The translations under genes and the position numbers were made by a program. From contig WHST01000011.1 in assembly GCA_009379955.1 (NCBI GenBank), forward strand, positions 18,674 to 82,673: 64,000 nucleotides of DNA, written 5' to 3'. Positions within the stretch are counted from its first letter, which is position 1, and the number at the start of each line of letters is the position of its first letter. Below are positions 17,831 through 26,733 of the stretch, one piece after another. Origin of the DNA: Streptosporangiales bacterium. GTDB taxonomy: Bacteria; Actinomycetota; Actinomycetes; Streptosporangiales; WHST01. Below the pieces are notes generated by a model. That model did no database searches and was not told the origin of the DNA. It saw nothing but the letters and a program-made list of their open reading frames with translations.

Positions 17831-18387
17831 CGCTTGCCCTCCGACAGGTCGGGTGGCAGCGCATCCGCCACTTCGGGCGGCAGGTCAGGGCGGGTGCGCG
17901 ATCGTCCTCCGCGGACGAGGTGGACGATGCTGCCGAGCACGAGCCCGACACCGGCGACCGGGACCACGACCGTGGTGATCCAGCCGGGAAGTCCGGAGGG
18001 CAGGATCGCATGTGACGCGTGCAGGTCCGCGATGGAGCCGGCGCCACTGACGACCAGGGCGATCCCGAGGCAGATCGTCAGCCCGTCCGTCAGCAGCTCG
18101 ATCGGCCTCCTGAGCCAGGGCACGCGACGGGCGAGGAACTCGTAGTGGATGTGGTCTCCGCGCGCGGTCACGGTCGCCGCCACCAGGAGGACCGCCCACA
18201 GGGCGATCGTCGTCACCAGCGTGTCGGACCACGCGGGCGTATAGCCGAAGAGGTAACGGGACAAGGCGATGCCGGCGGTGAGCAGAACGGCGACGAGCAG
18301 CACCACGCTCGGCACCGAGCGCAGGACACTCACCCCCACGCCGATGACACGGCCCGTCCTGCGGCGACCCTGCTGTTCGGCCGACAT
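17827..18387 (-). CDS. dctQ: TRAP transporter small permease (DctQ)
   Basis: 186 residues with four hydrophobic helices, at about residues 14-38, 48-68, 90-110 and 130-155. The last is followed by a hydrophilic Pro/Arg-rich tail. The size and topology match DctQ, which scaffolds the large permease. It starts at ATG 18387, 99 bases downstream of dctP; no motif copy or strong terminator is seen in that gap, so co-transcription with dctP is likely. It overlaps dctM by four bases. Confidence 0.9.
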   Translation of the reverse strand: MSAEQQGRRRTGRVIGVGVSVLRSVPSVVLLVAVLLTAGIALSRYLFGYTPAWSDTLVTTIALWAVLLVAATVTARGDHIHYEFLARRVPWLRRPIELLTDGLTICLGIALVVSGAGSIADLHASHAILPSGLPGWITTVVVPVAGVGLVLGSIVHLVRGGRSRTRPDLPPEVADALPPDLSEGKR

Positions 18388-18486
18388 CGCGCTCCTCGTC
18401 TGGGTTCGGCCGGCGTCACGGCCACGCGGAGCGGGCTCGACGGTGACGCGGCGCTCACAGGGACTCGTGACGAACGCACCGGTCGG

Positions 18487-19491
18487 TCAGGACATGGCGA
18501 CCTTTGTCGCCTCGTCGTAGATGCTCGCCCCGATCTCGTCGCGGTACTTGCGGTTGAAGGGCTCGAACCTGGTGGAGAAGACCTGCCGCTCCTCCTTGGT
18601 CAGGATGTTCACGCTCATGCCCTGCTTGACGAGTGCATCCCTGCCGTTCTTCGCATACCGGTCCGACGTGGTCCGTGCGAACTTCACGAACGTCGGCATG
18701 ACGGAGGTGATCTTCGTCCGGAGATCCTCCGGCAGCTTCTGCCACCAGTCCTGGTTCACGACGAGGACTGGTGGGAAGAACTGCCGGTCGTCCTCGGTGG
18801 CGAACTTGAGCCGCGACACCTTGTACTCGGGTGCGGTGGGCACCGAGGTGTAGATGGAGTCGATGACACCACGCGAGGCCGCGCTGGCGACATCCGGTGC
18901 CGGGATGGTGATCGGCGAGGCACCCAGCTCCTCGAAGGCCGCCAGCTGGATCTTGCCCGCCGACGATCGGACCCGCAGTCCCTTGATATCGGACGGCGCG
19001 TGGATGGCGTGGTCGGCGAGGAGCGTGATGGCGGCACCCGAGTCGATGTAGGCGAGTCCGACCATGTTCTGGGTCTCGAGCGTGTCGAGGATCTTGGCGC
19101 CGGCCGGCCCGTCCTCCACCTTGTCGAGCGAGGTCTGGTCGGGGAAGAAGTACGGCAGCTCGAACAACTGGAAGGCGGGCAGTGACTGGGAGAGGTCGCC
19201 GGTCGTCACCATGGCGGCCTCGATCGCACCGGACTTCACCGCCGTGATGGCCTCGGGATCGGACTTGTAGAGCTGACCCGCGGGATACTGCTGGACCTCC
19301 ACCGCGCCGTCGGTCGCCTTCTCGACCAGCCGCTCCAACTCCTTCGCGTCGTCACCGCGGATGGAGTTGACCGGGAGGGTGAAGTTCAGGCGCATCTTGT
19401 GGGCACCGCCGGAACCCGGGGACAGACCTCCGCATCCCGTCACAACCGCGATCGCGACGACCAGTGCGGCGTACCGCAGCGCGTGCCTCAT
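18487..19491 (-). CDS. dctP: TRAP transporter substrate-binding lipoprotein (DctP)
   Basis: 334 residues. The lipoprotein signal ends at V-T-G-C (cysteine about residue 20), common for actinobacterial TRAP binding proteins. The mature chain has the DctP fold: N-F-T-L-P-V near residue 38, the long A-P-D-V-A-S-A-A-S-R-G-V-I-D region near 190, and N-Q-D-W-W-Q-K-L. The arginine in L-R-V-R-S-S-A is at the place where DctP proteins bind a carboxylate (family knowledge). The start ATG 19491 is fixed by GAGGAGA eight bases upstream. Ligands of this family are usually organic acids. A 24-bp motif shared with caiB and iclR lies upstream at 19539-19562. Confidence 0.93.
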   Translation of the reverse strand: MRHALRYAALVVAIAVVTGCGGLSPGSGGAHKMRLNFTLPVNSIRGDDAKELERLVEKATDGAVEVQQYPAGQLYKSDPEAITAVKSGAIEAAMVTTGDLSQSLPAFQLFELPYFFPDQTSLDKVEDGPAGAKILDTLETQNMVGLAYIDSGAAITLLADHAIHAPSDIKGLRVRSSAGKIQLAAFEELGASPITIPAPDVASAASRGVIDSIYTSVPTAPEYKVSRLKFATEDDRQFFPPVLVVNQDWWQKLPEDLRTKITSVMPTFVKFARTTSDRYAKNGRDALVKQGMSVNILTKEERQVFSTRFEPFNRKYRDEIGASIYDEATKVAMS

Positions 19492-19538
19492 TGCACTTCT
19501 CCTCATGTCGTCGGGCTCGGGTGGCTCGCGCCATGCTG

Positions 19539-19562
19539 TTCTACAGAGAGACCAGTGTTCCG
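19539..19562 (+). promoter_or_regulatory. Shared 24-bp motif, copy 1 (upstream of dctP)
   Basis: Begins TTCTACAGAGAG and ends AGTGTTCCG. It matches copies at 23271 and 23348 at the TTCT, AGAG and TGTTCC blocks with identical spacing. It is located 48 bases upstream of the dctP start and is a likely IclR-regulator or shared promoter element. Confidence 0.6.
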
Positions 19563-19628
19563 AATACAGTAAAACATCGGCCCCTACCGCGGTCAAGAGC
19601 CCGACCGGCAGCGTGGGAGCGGACACGA

Positions 19629-20849
19629 CTACGGCCGCTCGAGCGCGCGCCGCAGGGACGCGCGGTGGTCGGGATGGGCGATCGCCACCATCGCGTGCAC
19701 CCGCTCCCGCCAGGAGAGATGCGCGAGTCTCGCGACTCCGTGCTCGGTCACGACGTGGGTGACGAGCGAGCCAGGCAGTTGCGCAGCCGCCACGGAGGGC
19801 GTGATCCTGCTCCGTCCGGCCGTATCGACCGATTCGACGGCCACGATCGACAGGCCGCCGTACGCACCCGCGGTCGCGAAGTCCAGGAGACCGCCCACGG
19901 CGCGCCGGTCGGCGAGTCCGGGTGACGTGCCCACCTGCCCGAACAGGTCGATCCTCGAGACGGCGTTGATCGCCGTGTAGTCGCCCAGTGCACCGAGGTG
20001 GGCGGGATCGTGCGCGTGCAGCGACCCGACCAGGCGGACCGAGGGACCGCCGTCGAGCCACCGGTAGTGGGCCTCAGAGCCCATGGCCACCGCTCCGACC
20101 ACCGGGACCCCACCCGCGCAGGACAGGCCGCGCTCGGCGACGCCTGCCTCGACCAGGCGCTGCGACCAGTCCGACACCAGGCCCGTGTGGACGGAGAGGC
20201 TGACACCGGCGTGGACGAGGGCGTCGGCGACCCCCGCGAGTGCCCGGCCTACACCCAGCTCGAGCACGGCTCCGTCATCGACGAGACCCGCGATGTGCCC
20301 CGCGATCGCGTGTGCCGTCGCATCGGGCTCCAGGGGCGGCAGCGGAGGGGGCGCCTGGTCGCTCTCCACCACGAGGTCACAGCGGTCGAGCGCCAACGTG
20401 TCGGTGGCGACGCGCGGCAGCGCCGCGTTCAGCTCCACCGCGCGGAACCTGGCCCGCTCGAACGCGACAGGGACGAGATCGACGCACAGTCCCGGGTCGA
20501 CGCCGCCGGCGGCGGCACGGGTGCCGGAGAACAGCACGCCGTCGACGCGGAGCGTTCCACGGTCGATCGCACCCGCGAGCTGCCTCATCGAGGAGGGCAC
20601 CACCCCCACGTCCGCGCCGGCCGCGCCGTGACCGGGCACGGGTGAGATCACGCGATGGCCGTACCGCAGCGCCTCGAGGATCCGGCCACGTGAGCCGGTC
20701 AGCACCTGGAGGATCTCCAGCCGGACACCCTGTCCGGCGGCGATCGTGAGCAGGTCGTCGACGAGGGACACGGGTTCAGCGGCTCCGGTGGCGACGAGCA
20801 GGCGGTCACCGTCGCGGACGAGCTCCGCGAGCTCCGTCGCCGCCGTCAT
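19629..20849 (-). CDS. Acetyl-CoA hydrolase/transferase family (class I CoA-transferase) protein
   Basis: 406 residues, similar in layout to the 4-hydroxybutyrate CoA-transferase/acetyl-CoA hydrolase family. The N-terminal domain runs to about residue 180. The C-terminal domain contains A-V-L-E-L-G-V-G-R-A-L-A-G-V and later Y-T-A-I-N-A-V-S-R-I-D-L-F-G-Q-V, which resembles the family's 'N-xx-x-E/D-xDL-xGQ' region. Such enzymes move CoA between acyl groups through a glutamyl-CoA intermediate. The start ATG 20849 lies 15 bases downstream of the dehydratase stop, so they are likely co-transcribed. It probably activates the acid imported by the TRAP system (inference from context). Confidence 0.82.
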   Translation of the reverse strand: MTAATELAELVRDGDRLLVATGAAEPVSLVDDLLTIAAGQGVRLEILQVLTGSRGRILEALRYGHRVISPVPGHGAAGADVGVVPSSMRQLAGAIDRGTLRVDGVLFSGTRAAAGGVDPGLCVDLVPVAFERARFRAVELNAALPRVATDTLALDRCDLVVESDQAPPPLPPLEPDATAHAIAGHIAGLVDDGAVLELGVGRALAGVADALVHAGVSLSVHTGLVSDWSQRLVEAGVAERGLSCAGGVPVVGAVAMGSEAHYRWLDGGPSVRLVGSLHAHDPAHLGALGDYTAINAVSRIDLFGQVGTSPGLADRRAVGGLLDFATAGAYGGLSIVAVESVDTAGRSRITPSVAAAQLPGSLVTHVVTEHGVARLAHLSWRERVHAMVAIAHPDHRASLRRALERP

Positions 20850-20863
20850 CCCTGCACGCCGGC

Positions 20864-21994
20864 CTACCGCGCGGGGAGGCGGGCGACTGCCCAGCCCTTC
20901 GCCGTCGTCTCCCCCCGCTGGTTGTCGGCCCAGACACGGATCCGCACCCGACCCCGGCCGTCGGCGTCCGGCGGCATGCGTTCCTCGATCTCGCCGTGGC
21001 AGCGCGTCAGGTCGCCGATCAGGTTGAACCGCCTGATCTCGCAGTAGAGCTCCTCGAGGAAGCCGTGGTGCCCGATCCAGTTCGTCAGCATCGTCGAGAT
21101 CCAGGCGATGCGCTCGGGACCGTAGTCGTACGCCTCGGGGACACCGACGCTGCGCGCCAGGTCGGAGTCCCAGTGCACGGCTTCCGGCGGTTCGGGTATG
21201 CCGTACGTGTTGGGGATCCCCGCGGCAGGGTGCCTGCGCACGTAGTCGAACCAGTACCCGTGCGCATGGATGAAGAGACCACCCCACGCCTGCTCGAAGG
21301 CCACGGCCGTGGTCGCGGTGTACGGACCGCGCACGGTGGACGGGAGGGTCTCACCGACCGCCACGTCATCCCAGTGGAGGACGCCGTCGGCGCGGACGAA
21401 CTCGTTGCGGTACTCCTCGGCGATCGCGGCGATGTCGTCCGGCGTATACGAGCCGAGCGCGGTACCGCCGTACTTCCCCTTCTCCTTGGCCGTACCACGC
21501 TCCACGCGCATGCCCCAGCCCTCGATCTGGGCGAACGGCTCGACCTCGTCGTCGAGCCGGAACTCCGTCACGCTGGCCTGCCGGAACATCCGCCCGGCGA
21601 ACCGACCATCCAGCTCGACGAGATCCTTGAACCGGGTCTCCGCGGACACCCGGTGGCCCACGGGCGCGGGCTTGAACCATCGCCAGTGCGAGCCGCCGAA
21701 CATGGAGTGCACACCCGGCAGGCCACCCCGGTAGCCGATCGACAGGCGGCTGAACGCATAGGGCAGGCACGGTGGGACGACGATCGAGCCGTAGGGGCTC
21801 TTCGCCGCCGCCTGCTCGTCGACGTACAGCGGGTCACGGTCTCCGGTGGCGTATGCCCACCGGCTGATCGCGTCGCGACTCGTCTCGGTGAGGTAGGGGC
21901 GTTCGGAGATGGTGACGACCTCACCGATCCGACCGCGCAGTCGCGCGAGCTCGTCCTCGGTGATCTTGGTGTTCGTCGCTGTCGTCATCGTCAT
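20864..21994 (-). CDS. FAS1-like/MaoC acyl dehydratase (hydratase) family protein
   Basis: 376 residues forming two hotdog-fold halves. The first half (about residues 10-160) matches the FAS1-like dehydratase N-terminal domain, with S-R-W-A-Y-A-T-G-D-R-D-P-L-Y-V-D (about 46-61). The second half is MaoC-like. Related proteins hydrate or dehydrate CoA thioesters, such as mesaconyl-CoA hydratases. Its ATG overlaps the caiB stop (ATGA) and it is followed closely by the class I CoA-transferase gene. An unusual third feature is the long loop with I-H-A-H-G-Y-W-F-D-Y. The exact substrate is not known. Confidence 0.8.
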   Translation of the reverse strand: MTMTTATNTKITEDELARLRGRIGEVVTISERPYLTETSRDAISRWAYATGDRDPLYVDEQAAAKSPYGSIVVPPCLPYAFSRLSIGYRGGLPGVHSMFGGSHWRWFKPAPVGHRVSAETRFKDLVELDGRFAGRMFRQASVTEFRLDDEVEPFAQIEGWGMRVERGTAKEKGKYGGTALGSYTPDDIAAIAEEYRNEFVRADGVLHWDDVAVGETLPSTVRGPYTATTAVAFEQAWGGLFIHAHGYWFDYVRRHPAAGIPNTYGIPEPPEAVHWDSDLARSVGVPEAYDYGPERIAWISTMLTNWIGHHGFLEELYCEIRRFNLIGDLTRCHGEIEERMPPDADGRGRVRIRVWADNQRGETTAKGWAVARLPAR

Positions 21995-23265
21995 CCCTCG
22001 ACTTCGTCGGCTGCATGTGCGGGCACGGTGTGGTCCGCAGCGGTCCCCAGCACGGACTCGGACTCGAGACCGTCGATACGGGCGTCGTCCCAGTGCAGGA
22101 CCTCGCGCAGGACCTCGCGGGTGTGCTGACCGAGCAACGGAGCGGCGCCGGTACTCGCGGCAAGAGCCTCGCCGACGAAACGGATAGGGGGCCGCACCAT
22201 CGGCACGTCGCCGGCCGTCGGGTGGTGCATGGAGAACAGGATGTCGCGCGCGACGAACTGCTCCTGCTCCAGCGCCTCGACGACGTCGAGGATCGGTCCG
22301 TACGGCACGTCGGCCTCGTCGAGGATCCTCTCCCACTCGGCACGCGTCCTCGCGCGCAGGATGCCCGACACGATCTCCTGCAGCTCGTCTCGGTTGTCGC
22401 GTCGGTCCGCCGTGGTCCGGAACCTCGGATCCTCCACCAGCTCCTGCCGTCCGACGGCCGCACAGAATCGCCGCCAGAACGTGCCGACGTGCAGCGCGAG
22501 GACGAGGTGTCCGTCCGCCACTTCGAACCGGCCGTAGGGCGCGATGCTGTGGTGGCCGCTGCCCACCCGTCCCGGACTCTCCCCGGTCATCAGGGACAGC
22601 TGACCCAGGTAGCCGAGCAGGCCGGCCAGACCCTCCAACAGGCTGAGGTCGATGTGCTGCGGCGCCGCCGAGGTCGTCCTGCGCTGCAGTGCGGAGAGCA
22701 CCGCGATGGCTCCCCACAACCCACCCGCGAGATCGCCCATCGGCAGGCCGAGCTTCGTCGGCGGGCCATCGGTGGCGCCGGTGATGCTCATGACGCCGCT
22801 CCTGGCCTGGGTCACGAGGTCGAACGACGGCTTGTCGCGCAGTGGCCCCGTCTGGCCGTAGCCGCTGATCGAGCAGAGGATGACGTCCGGCTTGCGCGCG
22901 ACGAGGGCGTCGAAGCCGAGCCCGAGTCGGTCGAGCACGCCCGGCCGGAAGTTCTCGATGACCACGTCGCAGTGTGCGGCGAGGTCGAGCACCACCTCAG
23001 CCCCGCCGGGGCGTTTGAGGTCGACGACCACGCTTCGCTTGTTGCGGTTGATGGCGAGGAAGTAGTGGCTCTGCCTGCCGTCGTAGAAGGGCGCGATCGT
23101 CCGTACCTGATCACCTCCGTCCGGCTCCTCGATCTTGATGACGTCGGCACCGAGGTCCCCGAGGATGCAGGTGGCGAACGGTCCCGCGAGGACGCGGGTG
23201 AGGTCGAGGATCCGTACGCCGGCGAGGGGGAGCCCAGCCGGCTTCGAGGAGTCAGACTCAGTCAT
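21991..23265 (-). CDS. CaiB/BaiF (class III) CoA-transferase
   Basis: 424 residues with the family III signature: G-V-R-I-L-D-L-T-R-V-L-A-G-P-F at the N-terminus, D-V-I-K-I-E-E-P, N-R-N-K-R-S-V-V-V-D-L-K, and the active-site region G-L-P-M-G-D-L-A-G-G (the aspartate, about residue 175, forms the acyl anhydride in known members). It transfers CoA between carboxylic acids. It is the first gene of the run caiB, dehydratase, CoA hydrolase/transferase. The start ATG 23265 has only a weak ribosome site, and a copy of the 24-bp shared motif lies directly in front of it, so binding there could also block translation initiation sequences. Confidence 0.93.
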   Translation of the reverse strand: MTESDSSKPAGLPLAGVRILDLTRVLAGPFATCILGDLGADVIKIEEPDGGDQVRTIAPFYDGRQSHYFLAINRNKRSVVVDLKRPGGAEVVLDLAAHCDVVIENFRPGVLDRLGLGFDALVARKPDVILCSISGYGQTGPLRDKPSFDLVTQARSGVMSITGATDGPPTKLGLPMGDLAGGLWGAIAVLSALQRRTTSAAPQHIDLSLLEGLAGLLGYLGQLSLMTGESPGRVGSGHHSIAPYGRFEVADGHLVLALHVGTFWRRFCAAVGRQELVEDPRFRTTADRRDNRDELQEIVSGILRARTRAEWERILDEADVPYGPILDVVEALEQEQFVARDILFSMHHPTAGDVPMVRPPIRFVGEALAASTGAAPLLGQHTREVLREVLHWDDARIDGLESESVLGTAADHTVPAHAADEVEG

Positions 23266-23270
23266 GGCCG

Positions 23271-23294
23271 TTCTCTATAGAGATCGATGTTCCT
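23271..23294 (+). promoter_or_regulatory. Shared 24-bp motif, copy 2 (caiB start)
   Basis: Begins TTCTCTATAGAG and ends ATGTTCCT. It contains the perfect 12-bp palindrome TCTCTATAGAGA. It lies 6-29 bases upstream of the caiB ATG. Confidence 0.62.
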
Positions 23295-23347
23295 TCAAAA
23301 GAATAGGGAGCGTCAGTGATCGCGTCAACAAGGAGGCCGTCGGCGAA

Positions 23348-23371
23348 TTCTGTAGAGAGGACGCTGTTCCG
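23348..23371 (+). promoter_or_regulatory. Shared 24-bp motif, copy 3 (upstream of iclR)
   Basis: Begins TTCTGTAGAGAG and ends CTGTTCCG, with the same spacing as the copies at dctP and caiB. It lies 84 bases upstream of the iclR GTG, consistent with autoregulation of the divergent pair. Confidence 0.6.
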
Positions 23372-23454
23372 TTCGATGGACAGCCTCCGAGGCGAGTGGA
23401 TAGCCTCCGTGCCATGGTCGTCTCCGGTCACGCGCACGTCGAGGGACCACTCCT

Positions 23455-24243
23455 GTGACGAGCCCCCACCCCAAGCGCACCTCGCCGCCGGCACCCGCGG
23501 TCGCGAAGGCCGTCGAGATCCTCGACTACCTCGCCAACCGCAACTCCGAGGCGGGTGTCTCCGTCATCGCCGCCGCCATCGGGATGAACAAGAGCACCTG
23601 TTACAACATCCTGCAGACGCTCGCCGGCGAGTCGATGGTCGTCAAGGACTCCCGCTTCCCGGTCTACCGGCTCGGACCACGCCTGGTCGAGCTCGGGACG
23701 GCAAGCAGGCGTCAGCTCTCCCATCGGGACCAGGTCGGGGAGGCTGTCCGACCACTGGTGGAGACGTCCGGTCTCACCTGCGCGATCGCCGTGCCACTGC
23801 CCGGTGACCGCGGCACCATCATCGTGGATCGCGTCATCCCGCGGCGCGCCGACGCGATGAGCGTGGCGATCGGCTACGTGGCCTCGATCACCGCTCCCGC
23901 GATGGGCCGGGTCGTCCTGGCCACCCGCGACATCGACGAGGTCCTGTCCCACATCCGCAACTTCCCCGACGTCGACGAGGCCACCCTCCTCGGCCTGGTC
24001 GACTCTCTCGACACGGTGCGAGAGAAGGGCTTCGGCTGGTCCGACTCCGAGTTCCAACCCGGGACCAACGCGGTCGCCGCTCCGATCCTCAACGCCGACC
24101 GCGAGATCGCGTTGGTGCTCTGTCTGGTCGGCGACGCCGCACACTTCCCCAGTGACAAGATCGACGAGTACGGCCTGGCGCTCGTCGAGATCGCCAAGCA
24201 GATCGAGGCCCGCACCGTCAGGGAAGGCCTCAGCCTCAGCTAG
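23455..24243 (+). CDS. IclR-family transcriptional regulator
   Basis: 262 residues, GTG start. Residues about 14-75 form the IclR winged helix-turn-helix (A-V-E-I-L-D-Y-L-A...I-G-M-N-K-S-T-C-Y-N-I-L-Q-T-L). Residues about 85-255 form the effector-binding GAF-like domain, with A-P-A-M-G-R-V-V-L-A and A-V-A-A-P-I-L-N. It is transcribed away from caiB and the region between them carries two copies of a 24-bp motif that also precedes dctP. This makes it the likely local controller of the TRAP transporter and the CoA-ester genes, responding to the imported acid or its CoA ester (inference). Confidence 0.93.
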   Translation: MTSPHPKRTSPPAPAVAKAVEILDYLANRNSEAGVSVIAAAIGMNKSTCYNILQTLAGESMVVKDSRFPVYRLGPRLVELGTASRRQLSHRDQVGEAVRPLVETSGLTCAIAVPLPGDRGTIIVDRVIPRRADAMSVAIGYVASITAPAMGRVVLATRDIDEVLSHIRNFPDVDEATLLGLVDSLDTVREKGFGWSDSEFQPGTNAVAAPILNADREIALVLCLVGDAAHFPSDKIDEYGLALVEIAKQIEARTVREGLSLS

Positions 24244-24282
24244 CTGCACGTCGGGCGTCGCCACCATAGGCTGGCGGTCGCC

Positions 24283-26640
24283 ATGTCATCCACGCGCACC
24301 GGTCGAGGACTCGCCGCCTGGCTCACGAGCCGCACGGACGACGAGGTCGCCGCGCTGCTCGCGGCCAGGCCCGACCTGCTGCACCCGGTGCCGCCGGACT
24401 TCGGCCGCCTCGCCGGCGCCGTCGCGTCCCGCGCGTCCATGCAACTGGCCGTCGACCGTCTCGACACGCTGGCCCTGCAGATCCTGCGCACGCTCGCGAC
24501 CCGCGACGACACCGCGACGTACGACGAGCTGGCCGCCGCGATGCAGGCGCCGCCGGACGGCCGGTTGCGCGACACGGTCGACCTGCTGCGCGCACGCGCC
24601 CTGTGCTTCGGTGACGACGACGCGCTGGACGCGCCAGGCGAGCTGCGTCGCATGCCGCTGCTGCCGGCGGAGTTCGGTCCCCACATCGCGCACGCGCTCG
24701 CCGAGATCCCGCCGATGCGGCAGCGCGTCCTGCTCGACGACGTCGGCGCCCCGCACGTCGAGGAGTGGCAGGCACTCCGCGAGCTCGCCGTCTACTTCGC
24801 GAAGCCGGCGAACGTCCAGCTCCTGCTGGCCGACGTCAGCCCGGCGGCGCGCGAGGCACTCGTCCGCGTGGCCAGCAGCCACGGCCACGGCAGGGTCGCC
24901 GACGCCCACCGCTCGGTGAGCGTCGCCACGGCGTCGTCGCCGGTCGAGGAGCTGCTCGCCCGCGGGTTGCTGGTCGCGTCCGTGCCCGACACCGTGGTCA
25001 TCCCCTTCGAGGTCGCGACCGTCCTGCAACCCAGCTACGGCGAGCCGCCGGTGCTCGACACGACGACGCACGACCCGTCCGTCGTCGACCGCACGGGCGG
25101 GCTCCACGCGCACGCCGTCGTCCAGGCGGTGGAGGACCTCCTCGCGACGTGGTCGGACACCCCGCCGTCCCAGCTGCGCTCGGGTGGCCTCGGCGTGCGC
25201 GAGCTGCGTCGGGTCGCCGACCTGCTCGACCTCCCGACCGAGCAGGCGGCCCTCGTCGTCGAGACCGCCCATGCCGCCGCGCTGCTCGACGCGACGTACC
25301 CCGCCGAGGAGTGGCTGCCCACCGAGGCCTTCGACGCATGGCGGACCCGGCCGGTCGCCGAGCGGTGGGCCACCCTCGCGGCCGCATGGCTCGACACGTC
25401 GCGCGCGGCGGGACTCGTCGGGCAGAAGGACGAGAGGGACAAGACCATCAACGCGCTCGGCAGCGGCGTCCTGCACGGCAGCGTCGCGCAGGTCCGGGAG
25501 GCCACCCTCGGCGCGCTCGCGACGATGCCACCCGGCGTCGCGCCGACCACGGAGAGCCTCGTCGGCCGTACCGTCTGGGACCGGCCGCGCTCGGGCGGCC
25601 GCCGGCGGCGTGAGCTGCTGGAGTGGACGCTGCGCGAGGCCGAACAGCTCGGCGTCTGCGGTCAGGCCGCGATCACGTCGTACGGGCGCGCCCTGCTCGA
25701 CGGTGACACCGCCGCCGCCACGCGGCTGCTGGCCTCCTGCCTGCCCGAGCTCGGTGAGCAGGTGCTCGTCCAGCCCGACCTGACCGCCGTCGCACCCGGG
25801 CCGCTGCGCCCCGCCGTCCGCACCGAGCTCGGCCTGCTCGCCGACGTCGAGTCGACGGGCGCGGCCACCGTCTACCGCTTCACCCCGCAGTCGGTGCGCC
25901 GCGCGCTCGACGCCGGTCGTACGGCCGCCGGCGTGCACGACTGGCTCACCGCGCACTCGCGCACGACGGTCCCGCAGCCGCTGCACTACCTCGTCGACGA
26001 CGTCGCCCGCCGCCACGGCCAGCTGCGCGCCGGCAGCGCCACCTCGTACGTGCGCTGCGACGATCCCGCGCTGCTCGCCGAGATCGTCGCCCACCGGAAG
26101 GCGGGCCCGCTGGCGCTGCGGCTCATCGCGCCGACGGTCCTGGTGAGCCAGGTCGACCGCAAGGAGCTGCTCGACAGCCTGCGCGAGCTCGGCTACGCAC
26201 CCGTCGCCGAGTCGGCGACGGGCGACGTCGTGGTCACCACGTCGCGCACCCGTCGCGCCCAGACCCGGGCCCGGCCGTCGTGGCGGCCGCAGTCGCCGAC
26301 CGAACGTCCCAACCCGCAGCTGGTGGAGCAGGCGGTCCGCATGCTGCGCGCGGGCGAACGGGTGGCCGGCGAGCGCGTCACCGAGCACCGCTCCGCCACC
26401 GCGACACTGCCCCGCAACCCGCCCCGCGACACCCTCGCTGCCATCCAGCGGTCGATCGCCGCCGACCACCCGCTGTGGATCGGCTACGCCAACGCCGAGG
26501 GACGCGCCAGCCTGCGGCTCATCGAGCCGGTGGCCGTCGTCGGCGGCCTCGTCGAGGCGTACGACCACCTCCGCGAGTCACGCCGCACGTTCGCCCTGCA
26601 CCGCATCACCGGCTACGCCACCGTCGACGACGACGGGTGA
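24283..26640 (+). CDS. Helicase-associated (XPB/Ssl2-like C-terminal) domain protein
   Basis: 785 residues, ATG start, paired with the XPB helicase gene 93 bases downstream. It has no Walker A or DEAD motif, so it is not itself a helicase. The N-terminus (L-A-A-W-L-T-S-R-T-D-D-E-V-A-A-L-L-A-A-R) and the C-terminal region from about residue 560 (V-Q-P-D-L-T-A-V-A-P-G-P and later P-L-W-I-G-Y-A-N-A-E-G) match the actinobacterial 'helicase-associated domain' family, probably a DNA-binding or regulatory partner. The final 90 residues resemble a WYL-like beta domain (I-G-Y-A-N-A-E-G-R...L-R-L-I-E-P-V-A-V). A role in DNA repair is inferred from the pairing. Confidence 0.85.
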   Translation: MSSTRTGRGLAAWLTSRTDDEVAALLAARPDLLHPVPPDFGRLAGAVASRASMQLAVDRLDTLALQILRTLATRDDTATYDELAAAMQAPPDGRLRDTVDLLRARALCFGDDDALDAPGELRRMPLLPAEFGPHIAHALAEIPPMRQRVLLDDVGAPHVEEWQALRELAVYFAKPANVQLLLADVSPAAREALVRVASSHGHGRVADAHRSVSVATASSPVEELLARGLLVASVPDTVVIPFEVATVLQPSYGEPPVLDTTTHDPSVVDRTGGLHAHAVVQAVEDLLATWSDTPPSQLRSGGLGVRELRRVADLLDLPTEQAALVVETAHAAALLDATYPAEEWLPTEAFDAWRTRPVAERWATLAAAWLDTSRAAGLVGQKDERDKTINALGSGVLHGSVAQVREATLGALATMPPGVAPTTESLVGRTVWDRPRSGGRRRRELLEWTLREAEQLGVCGQAAITSYGRALLDGDTAAATRLLASCLPELGEQVLVQPDLTAVAPGPLRPAVRTELGLLADVESTGAATVYRFTPQSVRRALDAGRTAAGVHDWLTAHSRTTVPQPLHYLVDDVARRHGQLRAGSATSYVRCDDPALLAEIVAHRKAGPLALRLIAPTVLVSQVDRKELLDSLRELGYAPVAESATGDVVVTTSRTRRAQTRARPSWRPQSPTERPNPQLVEQAVRMLRAGERVAGERVTEHRSATATLPRNPPRDTLAAIQRSIAADHPLWIGYANAEGRASLRLIEPVAVVGGLVEAYDHLRESRRTFALHRITGYATVDDDG

Positions 26641-26733
26641 CCGACTGACCGTCCGCGCTGCCGGCTGCCCAGGTGTCGGTGGCATCGGGGACACTGGAAG
26701 GCGCCCCACCGCCCTCGCCAGAAGGAAAGCCAC

